A DNA stretch of 64,000 nucleotides from Stratiolaelaps scimitus. Its lineage: Eukaryota > Arthropoda > Arachnida > Mesostigmata > Laelapidae. Position 1 is the stretch's first letter; every line of letters starts with the position of its first letter. The notes beneath the pieces were generated by a model. The model saw nothing but the letters and a program-made list of their open reading frames with translations. It made no database searches and was not told the origin of the DNA. Positions 12,801 to 24,244 of this stretch are shown piece by piece. The position numbers and the translations under genes were made by a program. The stretch is taken from the NCBI GenBank assembly GCA_019614645.1, contig JABWDB010000006.1, positions 806,001 through 870,000 of the forward strand, given 5' to 3'.

Positions 12801-15800
12801 TATCGAAATAAAACCACAACCGAACAACCGCAGATTGAAACCTAAGTTGAACGAATAGATAGCGTTTTTAACATCAGTGACAATTCGAATCTATGCACTT
12901 CTGATAGTCAAAATCACGAACAGATTCGGCGGGATATATTAGCATGGCCATTTTGGCCAGTGAACACACAGACGCGCACCATATGACACACTACCAGAAA
13001 ATCGTTATATCGAAATGTTCGACAAATTGATTTCAGCTACGATGCTCGACATCAGTTAGCCTGTGGTAGCACTGGGTAAATGCACAGGTACAACGCCTTC
13101 TTTTTAGCCAGGATTACATTTTATTCAGTAAGTTTGATCATGGCTATTTTCGGAAGGTCATGTATGACGCAGTATCGGAGTGCGCACTGAGTTTCTAAAA
13201 CGGGTATAGTTATGCTCGCAGCAGAGCTGGCAGCAGCGGGTAATCGCTTAGCCTTAGGCAGAGATACTAATGAGCACACTTTTTGCTTAAACTTTTCGTA
13301 TAATTTTTCGCCGCTTCGCGATCAACGTATATGCCGAAAAAAACAGCCGGGATACACGACCTTTTTAACGAACGCCTTTGTGAATTGTTCAAGTCGCCTT
13401 GTTTTGAGTATCTTGGAATAATGGAAATATCTGCGTGCCAGCATTCACAGCTCAATACGACGCATCGCATAGCGTAGAAGGACGTACGATATAATAATAC
13501 CTAATCAGATGGATCAAATGTTGAGCTGTAATTTTTTGCTTGCTTAGCTCACCCGGTGATGTATCACTGACTTTTGTTCTGGTAATTTTATTAGCAAGAC
13601 GTGTATCTGTGTCCCTGTGTATCTACATACACAGTACGAAGCTAGCCAGCGCTGCAGTTAGTTAATAATCACCTCTGTATTGTTAAAGCGCTCTACGCCA
13701 AGATCAGAGGTATGATTTAAACGCTGTGATATACGGACGATGATGTTGTTTGGCATCACCGCATAGGTGGTGCGAAAGCCCACCACTGGCGAAAGCCCAC
13801 GCTGAAACCGAGCTCTGACCAAACTGATCAGACAGACGAAGGAGATTTACTTGAACCGCAAAAATTTCGAGAGTCACCGTTGAACTGCAGCTGATTGGGG
13901 TAGAAATAATTAGCAGCACAGCAGTCGGAAGCGCAATCGAACAGCTTGGTTCAGGGAGGCACACCGTCACCTTTGAACACAAATCGCGCAAGCAGATTCC
14001 GGTGTATGCATTTTGTTTGCCTAACGAAACCTGTCATTCACGATGGGTTTCTCGAGACCGCCGACCACCGAGCTGGATATGTTTCACAAAATCATAGCAT
14101 ACAATTGGCAACAAAATATGAAGGTTGACAGCAGTCAAACGGACATAGTGTGGTGTGTAACCAACAGTGAGCCACCATCTAGCCATGGTCTGACGTTCAC
14201 AATATCCTCATGAGAATAGCAATAACAGACAAAAAGCGTGACTCACTTCGCCGCAAAACGCACCTCACTGACTGACTGACTTCTAGATTTCCGCCACTTA
14301 CGGAGCTCCACTGAGCTGAACGAAATGACACTCAGACAACTCAAAACACTTCGATAACAACAATAACAACAACAACGGCAACGAGGACAACCACTAATTA
14401 ACAATAAGCGGCGAGCACACCGTTGGATGATGGGCTGTCTGCAGTGTTGCGATACACCTGGTGTGGATTGGCGTAAGCGCATGTTTCAGCTGTGTTCGTT
14501 TCTGGGCGGGCGGAATTGACGGGCTTGACGTGTTAGTACAATACAGCAATCGCATTGGTCATTGATGTCCACCAGATGGCTCCATGTGCAGCTGACTCTG
14601 TTCAACCCATTCAGATATACAACGTGTGAATATTGCTCATACACCGGCAGTGGTGCAGTCTATGGAAAGCGCCTATCACACTTTGCGCGTATGCATATGC
14701 GCATAGCATTTGTCGTAGACGGTAGACATCGATTAGCAAGAAAACACCGGTTATCTGCAATGGCCGTTGATTGACATCGTTAATGTAATGATTTATACAG
14801 TAGGTCCAATATGATTTGGGACATTTCAACGTGTCTGTCGACCGATTGCGCTGCTCCGCGAACAGGACAATGCAATGAGCGAGATCCAAGAAAATCGATA
14901 AAGGGATAAACGATGGCAACGTCAAATTCAACGGCGCACTTCAACAGTCTGTTCAGGGCTGTTTAGAGATGGAAATTTCAAAGAACTCTGTTTGCATACG
15001 ACAGGATCATACGAAGCGAATCTGATGAACTCAATGAGAACTTCATGGGACGGCTGGGCAAACATGGGACAGAAAAAGCGGCGAAAGACAGACGACTATA
15101 TGATCGTAAGGAGACTCTTTGATTTTGAGGCGTGCCCAACACCCTTAGCTACAAACGTCGCAGGGCAAGTCGGTGAGAGCTGTATGGCCGGTCGAACACT
15201 TGGCCAGCATTGCGATGTCAGGCCCTACCTTCGTACCGAGGTCCATGTATATATATTATAGTTATAGATCAATCAGGGCCATAAGACCGTCAAGAAACAG
15301 AGCATTATTATCTGTCCACAGCAGAAACTGGTAAAAGAAGTGGCTTTTGTTTTATCCCAGGACACGAGAGGTATCGTATTGGTATCGCGAGTTATTTCTC
15401 ACTACTTTTTCACAACACATTGACATTTAGAGCAAAAGTACCTATTAAATGTTTGTCATCAGCCAGAATTACCACTTTCATTTAACATGTCATAGTTGGA
15501 TTAAACGGCGTACCGTACTTAAGCCTGGCTATCTCTGGGCCTGCCGCACTCGCGGCCACATCATATAGCTATAATAGCATTCTAGATATAAGAGAAGTGA
15601 TGAGACTCTTCGTATTCGAAGCGGACATTCAATTGATGGTTACTGTCGAAATTGTTCTCAGTAGAGCGTGATTGTAAGGCTGAGTAGTGGGCGACGCACA
15701 GGCGAACAGCCATCTATTTATATATGTGACATGGATCTAGTTGTTCCCGCCGCCAGACAATATCTGGAGCGTCTCCTCCTAAAATAAATATACGGCAGCG

Positions 15801-15808
15801 GCAAGCTA
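9852..15808. other. Intergenic stretch, no gene called
   Basis: A GC-rich patch at about 10240-10640 has open frames on both strands (CpG-rich, with a (CCG)n run near 10260) and could be a promoter or 5' exon, but no frame is recognisable. (GT)n lies at 10775-10797 and (TA)n at 11000-11024. A minus-strand frame at 11335-11679 and a donor-like site at 11218-11223 are suggestive only. The rest is AT-rich and featureless. Confidence 0.4.
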
Positions 15809-16005
15809 TGTGATAGTCAGTTACTCGTACGAAGTTATATGCGATGTGCTGTGTTATCAATCTTAGCTCAGGTAAGGGTGGCTTACTGTACGATCCGGCA
15901 AATACCTCTCGCGCTGACAGTTCAGCTCCTGAGCTGCAAAACAACATCGAGAACAGCTAAACTCATCGAGAGAACGGGTGGTGGGTGCAATGTTTGGCTA
16001 GCTAA
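15809..16005 (+). repeat. 5' LTR of the BEL/Pao element
   Basis: Begins TGTGATAGTCAGT and shares long blocks with 19590 onward, including GGTGGCTTACTGTACGATCC and CAGCTAAACTCATCGAGA. The right edge is approximate because similarity fades near 16005, apparently after a roughly 40-bp deletion relative to the 3' copy. Confidence 0.8.
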
Positions 16006-16348
16006 TTTCTTCATGGTGACGTGACGGTCAGGATCCGTATGCCATTGTCACCCTGCGTCGGGATGTCCACCGCCTCGAACCTAGAGTAGCACTCGACTCC
16101 CAGGCCTGCTCATCCGTCTAGCTGTGTGCCCCACCCGCATTCAAAAACCTGTCTGTCTCGCGTTCCTATGCCGGAAAGACGATCGTGACAGATTAAAACT
16201 CCCAGCTGCAGCAGCAGGTTCTGGTTGCTTGATCTAGAACCGAAAGTGTACGTATGAATGACTCGGTGGCTATCTCATCATACCTGACTGTACTTGTGTA
16301 ATATTAACGATAGTAAGTGTTGCCCCGCTTGGAGGTGCCAGTGTAGAG

Positions 16349-17016
16349 TTGCTGAAGGTTATCGAGTCTCGCAAGAAGGAGATCGAAGATCTCGATCATG
16401 CTTTACAAACCCGCCTGGCACTTCGCACTTCCGATGAAGACAGGGAGTTGGATGAAGCCTGCGCGATGAGCACGCGACTTCAGGAAATTCTGCGCAGGCT
16501 GAAAGGATTGCTTGGGAGCCCCTCCCGCTCAGACCGAAACCAGTCAGCGGCAGACGATCACCGTGACCCAACCGCCGCTCATTGATACTCAACCAGAGAT
16601 CTTACATGGCGAAAAGACGAACTACCGGCTGTTCAGATTGGTTGGGCGACAATCATCAGCTAGGGACGCTGAAGTTGCTTCGCGGCGAACCGAAAGAACT
16701 GATGCGGTCCTTACCTATTAGGGATGCGAATTATGGTGTCGCTGTTAGACTATTAACGACAATGATGTCTGCGTTGATGCAGAGGAGAAGCGTGAGCACT
16801 GCCCAGCTGTTCGTTCGGAGGGTGATACCAGGGTTCTCCGACGGTTGCTCAACTACCCGCAAGCTGCGCTCCTCACGCTGGATGGAATCAAGCTGCCGAC
16901 ATACTGCACTGATGTTCGAAACGAAGCTGTGGACGGTGGTACCATCGAAGATCACATTTGATTTCGAAGAGAGTGAACGTGATAGTGACCAGCTGAGCAA
17001 CGGTAGCGGGGCCTGA
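16349..17016 (+). pseudogene. gag-like remnant of the BEL/Pao element
   Basis: A charged, helix-rich segment at 16349-16585 (ESRKKEIEDLDHALQ) is followed by overlapping frames to 17016, with frame changes between them. Position after the 5' LTR and before the RT remnant supports gag. No zinc knuckle or protease active site could be found. Confidence 0.5.
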
Positions 17017-17846
17017 ATGGGGAGTCATCGCGCTCTAGCACGTCAACTGACGATCTCAAGGGTAATCGTGCAACCGACCGCATGATCAAGCTGATTGCAT
17101 ATCTACGTCGCTACACCGAACATCGAGAGCAGGTATCACTCACTCACAAGATATCGCCTGAGGGTAACAAGGAGAGCTTAGGAAATATCTCAGGGAACCG
17201 TCGCTCCGAGCATGAACCGCATCGATGGCGATCCGAGCGATATGGATCTGCCCGGAACCAGCCGCCCGCCAGAACGCATGCGCCATTCGGAAGTTTGTGA
17301 GCACCTCGGAAATTTCAACCTCCCTCCATCCTCATCGGTATAGAACAGTACCACAAGATCGTCCGTAACCGAGCGTTCCTGTCACCTAAGGCATCATCGC
17401 CACCAAAAACCTGTTAGGGCGGCCTGTCTCGGACGAGGAAGGTTCGCGAGGGGTGGACCAATCAAACGTGTTGCGTACCCGCGGTCTCAACATCTGCAAG
17501 GGACATTGAACGCCTGCGGTCGTTGGAGGCGATCCGCGTCAAGGATTCATCGGGAGGCGACTTTTCGGCTGAAGCGACGGCGGCGCCGCGGCATGCCGCC
17601 GATAGTTTAATGTATGATCGACATTCACATACGCTGACGATGCCCAACCGTCCTTCCATCGCCACGCCGGCAAATAACCTTGCAGTAGCGTCGCGCTGAT
17701 TGGTATCGATGCGGGAGGTACTAGTCCATGATGTCGAGACGCTTAACCGCTGCCGTAGCGAAATCATGCCATCTGACAAGCATGCTGACGGTTAAAGATT
17801 TCGAAGCCGCACAGCCTGGGGAGGCTGACGGCTACGTGCTACATAC

Positions 17847-18470
17847 ATGCCTCAGCACCAGGTGGTAACTGACTCGGGCGGAAGAGAGAAGTGGAGGATC
17901 GTCTTCGACTGCTCGGCAGACGCGACTTCCCTGAACTTGCATCTTATCGTTGGTCCAAACGTCAACTCAGACCTAATGAGATTGCAGGTCAACTTTCGCC
18001 TACGCCCGCTGGCTATCGCCGCCGACCTCACACTAGCATATTTCACTCTGAACCTGGCGGAGTCGGATCGTCCACTGTTCCGGTTTTTGTGGCAAAGACT
18101 TGACGACGAGAAGGTCCGTTGCTACCAAATGCGTAAGGGCACATAGGGCGCGGGCACCCATCGCCGTGGAGACACGCTGTACCATGATGACATGTTGCGC
18201 AATTTCGGGACACAGTCGGAGGCCATCACCTTCATCGAGGAGATGGTGGAGTGGTTGAGCTCTGCTCGTATGCAATTGAGTAAATGGAAAACCAACTCCC
18301 AGGCAGTTATTGTGCACCCCGAAGGCCAGAGCACGCCGTCGGTTGATGCATGCCCCGAACGTGGCAGTCTCAAGGTACTGGGAGTCGCCTGGTACCTCAC
18401 CAAGGACCAATTACAGTTTCAACTCACGTCATTCGCTCGAGAGAGGATACGGGACCGTAGCGGGTAACGA
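17847..18470 (+). pseudogene. BEL/Pao reverse transcriptase remnant
   Basis: The frame from 17847 contains VVTDSGGREKWRIVFDCSA, typical of the BEL/Pao RT start, then a palm-like segment ending FLWQRLDDEKVRCYQM before a stop near 18145. A second open piece, 18192-18467, holds FIEEMVEWLSSARMQLSKW and VLGVAWYLTKDQL, the normal C-terminal RT blocks. Part of the palm including the expected YxDD box is missing or damaged: only a DDM trace is seen near 18187. A VFDPIGW trace near 18505, in another frame, matches the segment that usually leads into the RNase H region. Confidence 0.8.
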
Positions 18471-18570
18471 AAGGAATAATCATGCGGTTTGTCGCGTGCG
18501 TCTTCGATCCCATTGGGTGGTTACTACTGTCTGCACTTAGGGGCAAACGCCTCATCCAGAGCATATTGAC

Positions 18571-19340
18571 ATGGGCCCGGCCGCCGCGGAGCGACGGGCC
18601 ATTGTGACACCGAAGCTGCCGCAGATCATCGGCCTCCACGAGCGACTGGTCGGAATACTGAAGGCAGCATTCAACAAGCCTCTCGCGCGGAGGCTGGTCG
18701 GCTACGAGGAGCTGCGCACGATTGTGTGTGGGCTCGCGGCTATCATCAACGACAGGCCCATAACTTACACGGCTAGTGAGTTTGGATCCCTGCCTGTTAC
18801 GACCGAGCAGCTTAGCATGGCGTTCCAAACCAACAAGGGGTGGGGTGGGGAAACGGGTTTTAGTGAGTTTAAGAGTCTCACACTAGGTGGTGACAAGAGG
18901 CTGTTCTGTATTCACGCATGTGCATTACGCGTTCCCGAAACCGCCCATAAAAAATAAAAAAAACTTAGCATGGCGGCCTGGTCGGACCAGCCCTCACTCT
19001 CATCATACCGAAGGACCCCTTGGGTACTGCCGGCCGGGAGCTGCCGACCTAGCTACGGGCCCGGAGCTGAGGAAGACTCTGCGAAGGAGGGCAACTTACT
19101 TCAAATTGCTGTCCACCCCAATGGTGCCGGGAGTACCTGTTACAGTTGCGCTCCGCGAATGTGAACGCGAAGGGAAGGCCGAGAACGATTCAAGCTGTAG
19201 ACGTTTTCCTGGTCAAGGATGAGAACGTGCCATGGATTCGGTGAAATTTCGTGCGGATCGAAGATCAACGCGTGGCAGAAATGGATGGATATGTGTCGCG
19301 GAGAGCGGCACAGTTATTATACCCACTAGAAGTTGTCTTA
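18571..19340 (+). pseudogene. BEL/Pao integrase remnant, interrupted by an insertion
   Basis: The first part (18571-18822) reads through HERLVGILKAAF and INDRPITYTASE, the conserved second half of the BEL/Pao integrase core. A 141-bp insertion interrupts it at 18823-18963. Downstream, in shifted frames, LRKTLRRRATYFKLL and, near 19200-19340, a VFLVKDENVPWIR block ending in a LYPLE motif match the C-terminal domain of BEL/Pao integrases. The N-terminal half of the core is absent. Confidence 0.8.
18823..18963 (+). mobile_element. Nested A-tailed insertion with 12-bp target-site duplication
   Basis: CTTAGCATGGCG occurs at 18811-18822 and again at 18964-18975. The 141 bp between the copies ends in an A-rich tail (AAAAAATAAAAAAAA). 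Target duplication plus A tail is the hallmark of target-primed reverse transcription, so this is a 5'-truncated LINE or a SINE or processed insert. The host integrase frame resumes after the second repeat. I do not recognise the family. Confidence 0.8.
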
Positions 19341-19589
19341 AGAAATGTCATGTAGCGTTAGTATCCGCAAATTGTACAATAATATAATCTCAACTAATTG
19401 CGATTACTGTAATTAATGTCGCATCAATGTGATATCTACAATATGAAGCTGATAATAACATGTAAGAATTACCACAACAACGAACGCATGGAGCAGTCCA
19501 TGAAGACTGGCTTCGGGGTGGATTGACGAAATTGTGATCAGGAGCCCATGATTGTAAGTCACGAACCGTCACCTAGGTATGGCGCGCTA

Positions 19590-19865
19590 TGTGACAGTCA
19601 GTCAGTCAGTCGCACAAAGCTCTAGGCGATGTGCGTTGTTATCAACCTTAGATAGCTCAAGTAACGGTGGCTTACTGTACGATCCGGCAAAAATCTGTCT
19701 CACTGGCTAACTATCACAACCTGCTGACAGTTCAGCTCTAAGTAGCGAAACAATATCGAGAACAGCTAAACTCATCGAGAAAACGGGTGGCCGGTGCAAA
19801 TTGTGGCAAGCAACTATCCTCAGCTACGGCTCCTATGAAGCTCGGCTAGCCACCATTGGCCTCGT
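19590..19865 (+). repeat. 3' LTR of the BEL/Pao element
   Basis: Begins TGTGACAGTCAGTCAG, matching the 5' LTR start. Further matches are GGTGGCTTACTGTACGATCC, GCTGACAGTTCAGCTC and AGAACAGCTAAACTCATCGA. The right edge is approximate. Point differences and indels against the 5' LTR show that the element inserted long ago. Confidence 0.78.
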
Positions 19866-20457
19866 CCGGTCACCTCCTCGTGGTGGACATACGACAGTTT
19901 AGCCTCACGTATAAGTACCTAGAAAAACCTAGGCATTGCTAATGATTAAGTTGTGGGGTGGAGGAGGAGGAGGGTGTCTCGAATACGGTTCTTTGCTTTT
20001 AGACATTTCACACCTGTGTTTCATATTTACTATCTTACTATTCAACTTTCATCACATAGCCTATGCAACGAGACTCCGTTGGCTCTGGCCCCTATCAGCC
20101 TTACTAATACATGAAATAAAATTATGGTTTTTGTTTGCGAGGAAACACGTCTAAGTCTCCTAATTCTCTCAATAACAATGGCGAGCTTATTTCCATTTGA
20201 AAGTATGACACGTCACACTGGAAATTGTCCATGGTTTGTTTCTGTGTATGACAAACGCATTTGGAAGTACCATCTCCGAGAATTAAGCGTGTGTGTAGCT
20301 TGATTCACTCAGCGTTGAACAATTATTTGTCATCTTTATCATATAGCTTAGCACAAGCAGTGACAACACTAAGTAGAAGTGCAATGTATGAGTCCCTGAT
20401 TGAATGCAATGTCACGGTGGATTTGTTAGCCGTGACTAATAGCTTGCCGTTATACAA

Positions 20458-20488
20458 CGTTCCTATAGGGCTTTCCCCTATAGGAACG
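20458..20488. repeat. Short perfect inverted repeat
   Basis: Arms CGTTCCTATAGGG and CCCTATAGGAACG (13 bp, no mismatch) flank a 5-nt loop, CTTTC. Function unknown. There is no gene around it that it could serve as a terminator. Confidence 0.7.
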
Positions 20489-21647
20489 GCATAAGCACTG
20501 TGAACCAGGAGGTACGCTAGTATTTTATATATATGTCACTCTTCTCCGCCTCTTCCTTACCTCGATGTTCTACCCATCGGAATTACGGAGAGTTCTTCCC
20601 ACCTGACAGACATGCCACCTGATCTCAAGGCGGCACTCTCATTGCGCTATGACTTCCTATGGGAAATGATTCTCAATGCTTGCTTGATATGCTCATTCAT
20701 CAAGGCATCTGTTCAAACGGGATCAGACGGACAGCTCGAGCAACTTCCGATATCCTAGAGTTTTTCGACATCTCAGCTCTGAAATTCTAATTCTTCCCAT
20801 GCTGCCGTGTGTCGCGGCGTGATCCATTCATATTTGTAGCTCTACAAGATATGCAGCCCTTCAGGTTTCCCAGCCATTTATATATATATGGAGTCATCTG
20901 CGCGTCTTTACGAAGCAGGACATCCTTTTCACTGTCATACTCAAGCCGCGTGTTTTTGTGTTTGGTGGTGCACGATTTTTTTCACATATACATGGCGTAC
21001 ATATCAGGGCTCATACGACACAGCTGTCCTACTTCGTTCTTCCTTGTTCGAGCTTTTCTAACATTTCAAATCACACTAAGTGAGAAATGCGCGGATCTTT
21101 TCGCCTCAACGAAAACGACGACTGCTTAAGTATATTTTGAATATAACGGTAGCAAGTCTGTCTTGCGCGACTATCCTCATCTATGGCGCAATTTATGTGT
21201 GCTCTCTATTCGTGCCGAACACTATAGTAGTCTCGCATACTTGAAATCCGCTTGACCACTGTTTCACTTTGCCATGTGGGGACCTTTGACCCTGAATTGT
21301 ATTTCAGCTATACGTTCTGATTAAGTTAGTGATGGTAACCCCGACTCTTCTTGACGACCACTGGAACTGTGTCAAAGCTAAAGATCAACTCGGCGGCACC
21401 CTATCGGCATGAAAGCACCCCCCAAACTCACTGCCGACTCAATGAATTCTATCGCCCTTCGAAAGCAATAACCGGAACATTATGAGAAAACGCTGCATGG
21501 ACATTTTACCTTATTGATCTGACATTCTAGGAATGCTTAAATTTTTAGCTGCTTCTAGCTGGCTCCTAATCGCAGTTTGAATGATTCGTCAAGTATGTAT
21601 TGATTACCTGCTTCGTTTGTATTATAATAGTTAGATCCTTGTTGGCT

Positions 21648-21842
21648 TCAGACGAGCACCGGGTCGTACTCATGGCTCCGCACTGTCTCAACGCAATAGT
21701 TAACGGCGCTGATACTGTTACCTTGCCCACACAAAGATCCGATAAAGAAAGTCGCAGCTAAGGCCAGCAGGAGCCATCCTGACAGGATTGCGAAGCTGTG
21801 CCAAAATGTGAATCTGAACATCAGTCGCGTACGGTGCATCAA
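21648..21842 (-). CDS. Possible exon with one transmembrane helix
   Basis: The minus-strand frame has one strongly hydrophobic stretch (LSGWLLLALAATFFIGSLC), an ATG after an acceptor-like TTTTCAG near 21857, and a stop at 21648. A GTAACA donor could also end it after GSLCGQ. No family is recognised and no partner exons were found. It lies just downstream of ABCA on the same strand. It could be a small membrane protein, a far exon or chance. Confidence 0.2.
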   Translation of the reverse strand: MMHRTRLMFRFTFWHSFAILSGWLLLALAATFFIGSLCGQGNSISAVNYCVETVRSHEYDPVLV

Positions 21843-22063
21843 CTCCGAGAATCAACTCTGAAAATTTACCTCACTTTGTGGCACATGCTGCTCTAAGTGC
21901 AAGCCTACTTTTCGCCTATCTGTAAACCTATCCTGCAGACTTGACCCTGTGTAAAGCTGGATCTCGTTCACCCCATATGTCCATGTGACTACCTTCCGCG
22001 ATGGTGGGCAAAAGCAGCATATATAATATTCCCACAAATATCCGTCTACGATCGTACCATATG

Positions 22064-22077
22064 TATATATATAAATA

Positions 22078-22118
<41 letters not shown>
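22064..22118. repeat. (TA)n microsatellite
   Basis: Interrupted, then pure TA dinucleotide run of more than 40 bp, downstream of the ABCA stop codon. Confidence 0.95.
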
Positions 22119-23605
22119 AATGTATAATAGATAATGAATATATAATGACACGCACAAATGCAACGTTCATACGTAATAGGAATCTTCGATCTTTATTAAC
22201 TTCGTGTTCTTGTTGCCATTAATGACTCTAGTGGTACTTTACGCGCGCATCGAAATTGTATCACAGAACCTTTGAACAGTCCATTCATCCACCACCACCT
22301 CGAAGGCTGATCACCTAACTGAGTGTCCGAGTTTCACCAACATCGAGGCAGCATACTGCTAGCGAAGACAGACGAAGAGAAGTTCGTTGTTGAAATTCTT
22401 GTGACCTTTCTACCTGAAGATATCTTTGCTTTGAGCTGATCGTATTTATTTAAAAACGATATGGTCTACTTTGAACCGCAATTGCTCTGCCGGTTAAGCA
22501 ACAAACGACAATTCTACTAATTCTCATTGCATTTACATACTAACAACAGTGACAACACAAATTTGATCCTATCACTGATCATTCGTATCCAAACAAAAGG
22601 CAGCCCTTCTATGCCACCTCTCGTCGTGAATGGTATTGTCTGTTATTGTTGTTGTTGTTGTGGTCGGTGTAAGTCTTAATGAAAATCTCTCAAATTAAAA
22701 CCATATCTATATACAATGTATACAGTTTTCGTAGATCTAGTTGTTTAATACATTGAATATAATAATAGTAGTAATAATAATAATAATTATCATTATTATT
22801 ATTATCGAAAATAATCATAAGGTAAAATCATTAGTTAAGTAATATAGTCTTCACCTAGTTGAGCATTTTCACGGTGATAAAATCTCTAAAACGCACTAGA
22901 GAAAGTGCGAACACCCCTAAGCGGTGACTTTATCTATTTACAAAATGACGATTTTAAAATAGTTACCCCTCTGTCGTGGCGCTAAATACGGAAGCTGATT
23001 CGGTGGATATCTCGCACAGATTGGCTAATAACACTATATGCTCTAATAGTTAACGTTAGTCTTAAAATGTCACTTGTGATAATAACTACTTCATAATGAT
23101 TCCGCACTTCTCATTTCCATTGTGTTAATACCAGGTACTAAGCACCCTCCGCCCTTTCTTCTTACGAGAATATATTCATTGTGACACTGTCGTGGATAGG
23201 AGCCTCAGCCCACCTGTTCAGTGTATAATCATATATTATACAATACATACAACATTCGTAGCAACGCTAATTCACAGGTCGCGCACGTCGAGCACAGTCA
23301 GTTAAAACATTATGACTGTTGATTATGTTACACGTGTCCGCAGTTAGGTTCCACTCGACAGCATTTAACATGGCTAGCTCCATCTCCTCGCTGCCTACCA
23401 GATATGTACGTGTGCCACTGTTAACACCATGGGAAACTGGTCCACTATGGAGCGGAGTGTCATTTGGCGCATCCCTCCCTCATGTCAAGACTCCGTGCGT
23501 CGTTCTTCGGGACGACCAAAAACAGACAACTGATGAGGCCTTCGCCGGTTCAATTCTCAGCGGTAGCCACCTCCGTCGGGGTTCAATGACAACACTGGGT
23601 CAACA

Positions 23606-24244
23606 TTAGAAATGGGTGGAATCGATGAACGAATCATCATTCGGGCTGCTATCGTCAGCGCCGCCAGACTCTTTCGATGACAGCTGCTGGTACGAAGCGG
23701 ATCCAAACGATGACACCGTGGCCACTCTTGAGAACGCCTCCTCATCATCATCGTCGCCACGCTGCTGGGAGGCGAACTCGACGAACACCTGGTCCAGCGT
23801 CGTTTGCTGGACCGCGAAATCCACAAGACCGGCCTGAAGGTACGGGTATAGCATTGTTAATGGGGCAAGTTCGCTATTTTGATGTCACAGTAATTCATCT
23901 AAGTGCACGTTAGCGTATTCGGGCACGGGCACGCTAGGTCTTCAAACGTTTGCATGCGATGCGTGCTGGTACCAGCATGGCTAATCGCCACCGCCGCCGC
24001 CATGACTTTTAATGTAATGTACGTCTTCAACGAGCGTGCTGCACCTACCTGTCGGCTTCGTGGATCCTGGAGAAGCGAAAACAAGGTGGAGAGAGAGGCT
24101 TCCTTGGAAGATACCGAAATCTGAAGTGATGTTGCATGTAAGGATTTCACGCGACCGGAAGGGAACCTTTTCGTCACGTATTGTAGTACTTGTTGTTCGC
24201 TGCCGGGCTCAATTCGAAGGGCGAGCGTATATCCTTGCGAAAAC
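23606..24244 (-). CDS. ABCA exons 34-35: C-terminal regulatory domain and stop
   Basis: Exons 24049-24244 and 23606-23833. Exon 34 starts [14 protein letters not shown], the equivalent of GDGYTIVVRI after ABCA NBD2. Exon 35 contains [14 protein letters not shown], including the C-terminal VFVNFA-type motif known in ABCA1, followed by an acidic, serine-rich tail of about 54 residues to the TAA. Confidence 0.93.

Larger units (their letters stand above)
15809..19865 (+). mobile_element. Degenerate BEL/Pao LTR retrotransposon
   Basis: Two related, diverged LTR-like segments flank a plus-strand interior. The interior carries remnants in the order gag-like, BEL/Pao reverse transcriptase, RNase H-region trace, integrase core and the integrase C-terminal domain found in BEL/Pao elements. 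The interior is about 3.6 kb, shorter than usual for the family (about 5-6 kb), so protease, RNase H and much of the integrase have been deleted. Several frameshifts and stops break every frame. The element is non-autonomous and old, because the LTRs differ by many substitutions and indels. It lies between the FAR and ABCA genes. Confidence 0.85.
19866..23605. other. Region between the retroelement and the ABCA 3' end
   Basis: Includes the unspecified ABCA 3' UTR (below 23606 on the minus strand). Minus-strand AATAAA sequences occur at 22445-22450 and 22192-22197; either could serve as the poly(A) signal. (TA)n lies at 22064-22118 and an (AAT)n/(ATT)n tract at 22758-22806. Apart from the weak candidate at 21648-21842, no gene is supported. 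Confidence 0.45.

Noticed and set aside
20458..20488. Rho-independent terminator
   Set aside because: The hairpin has no following T-run and the genome is eukaryotic.
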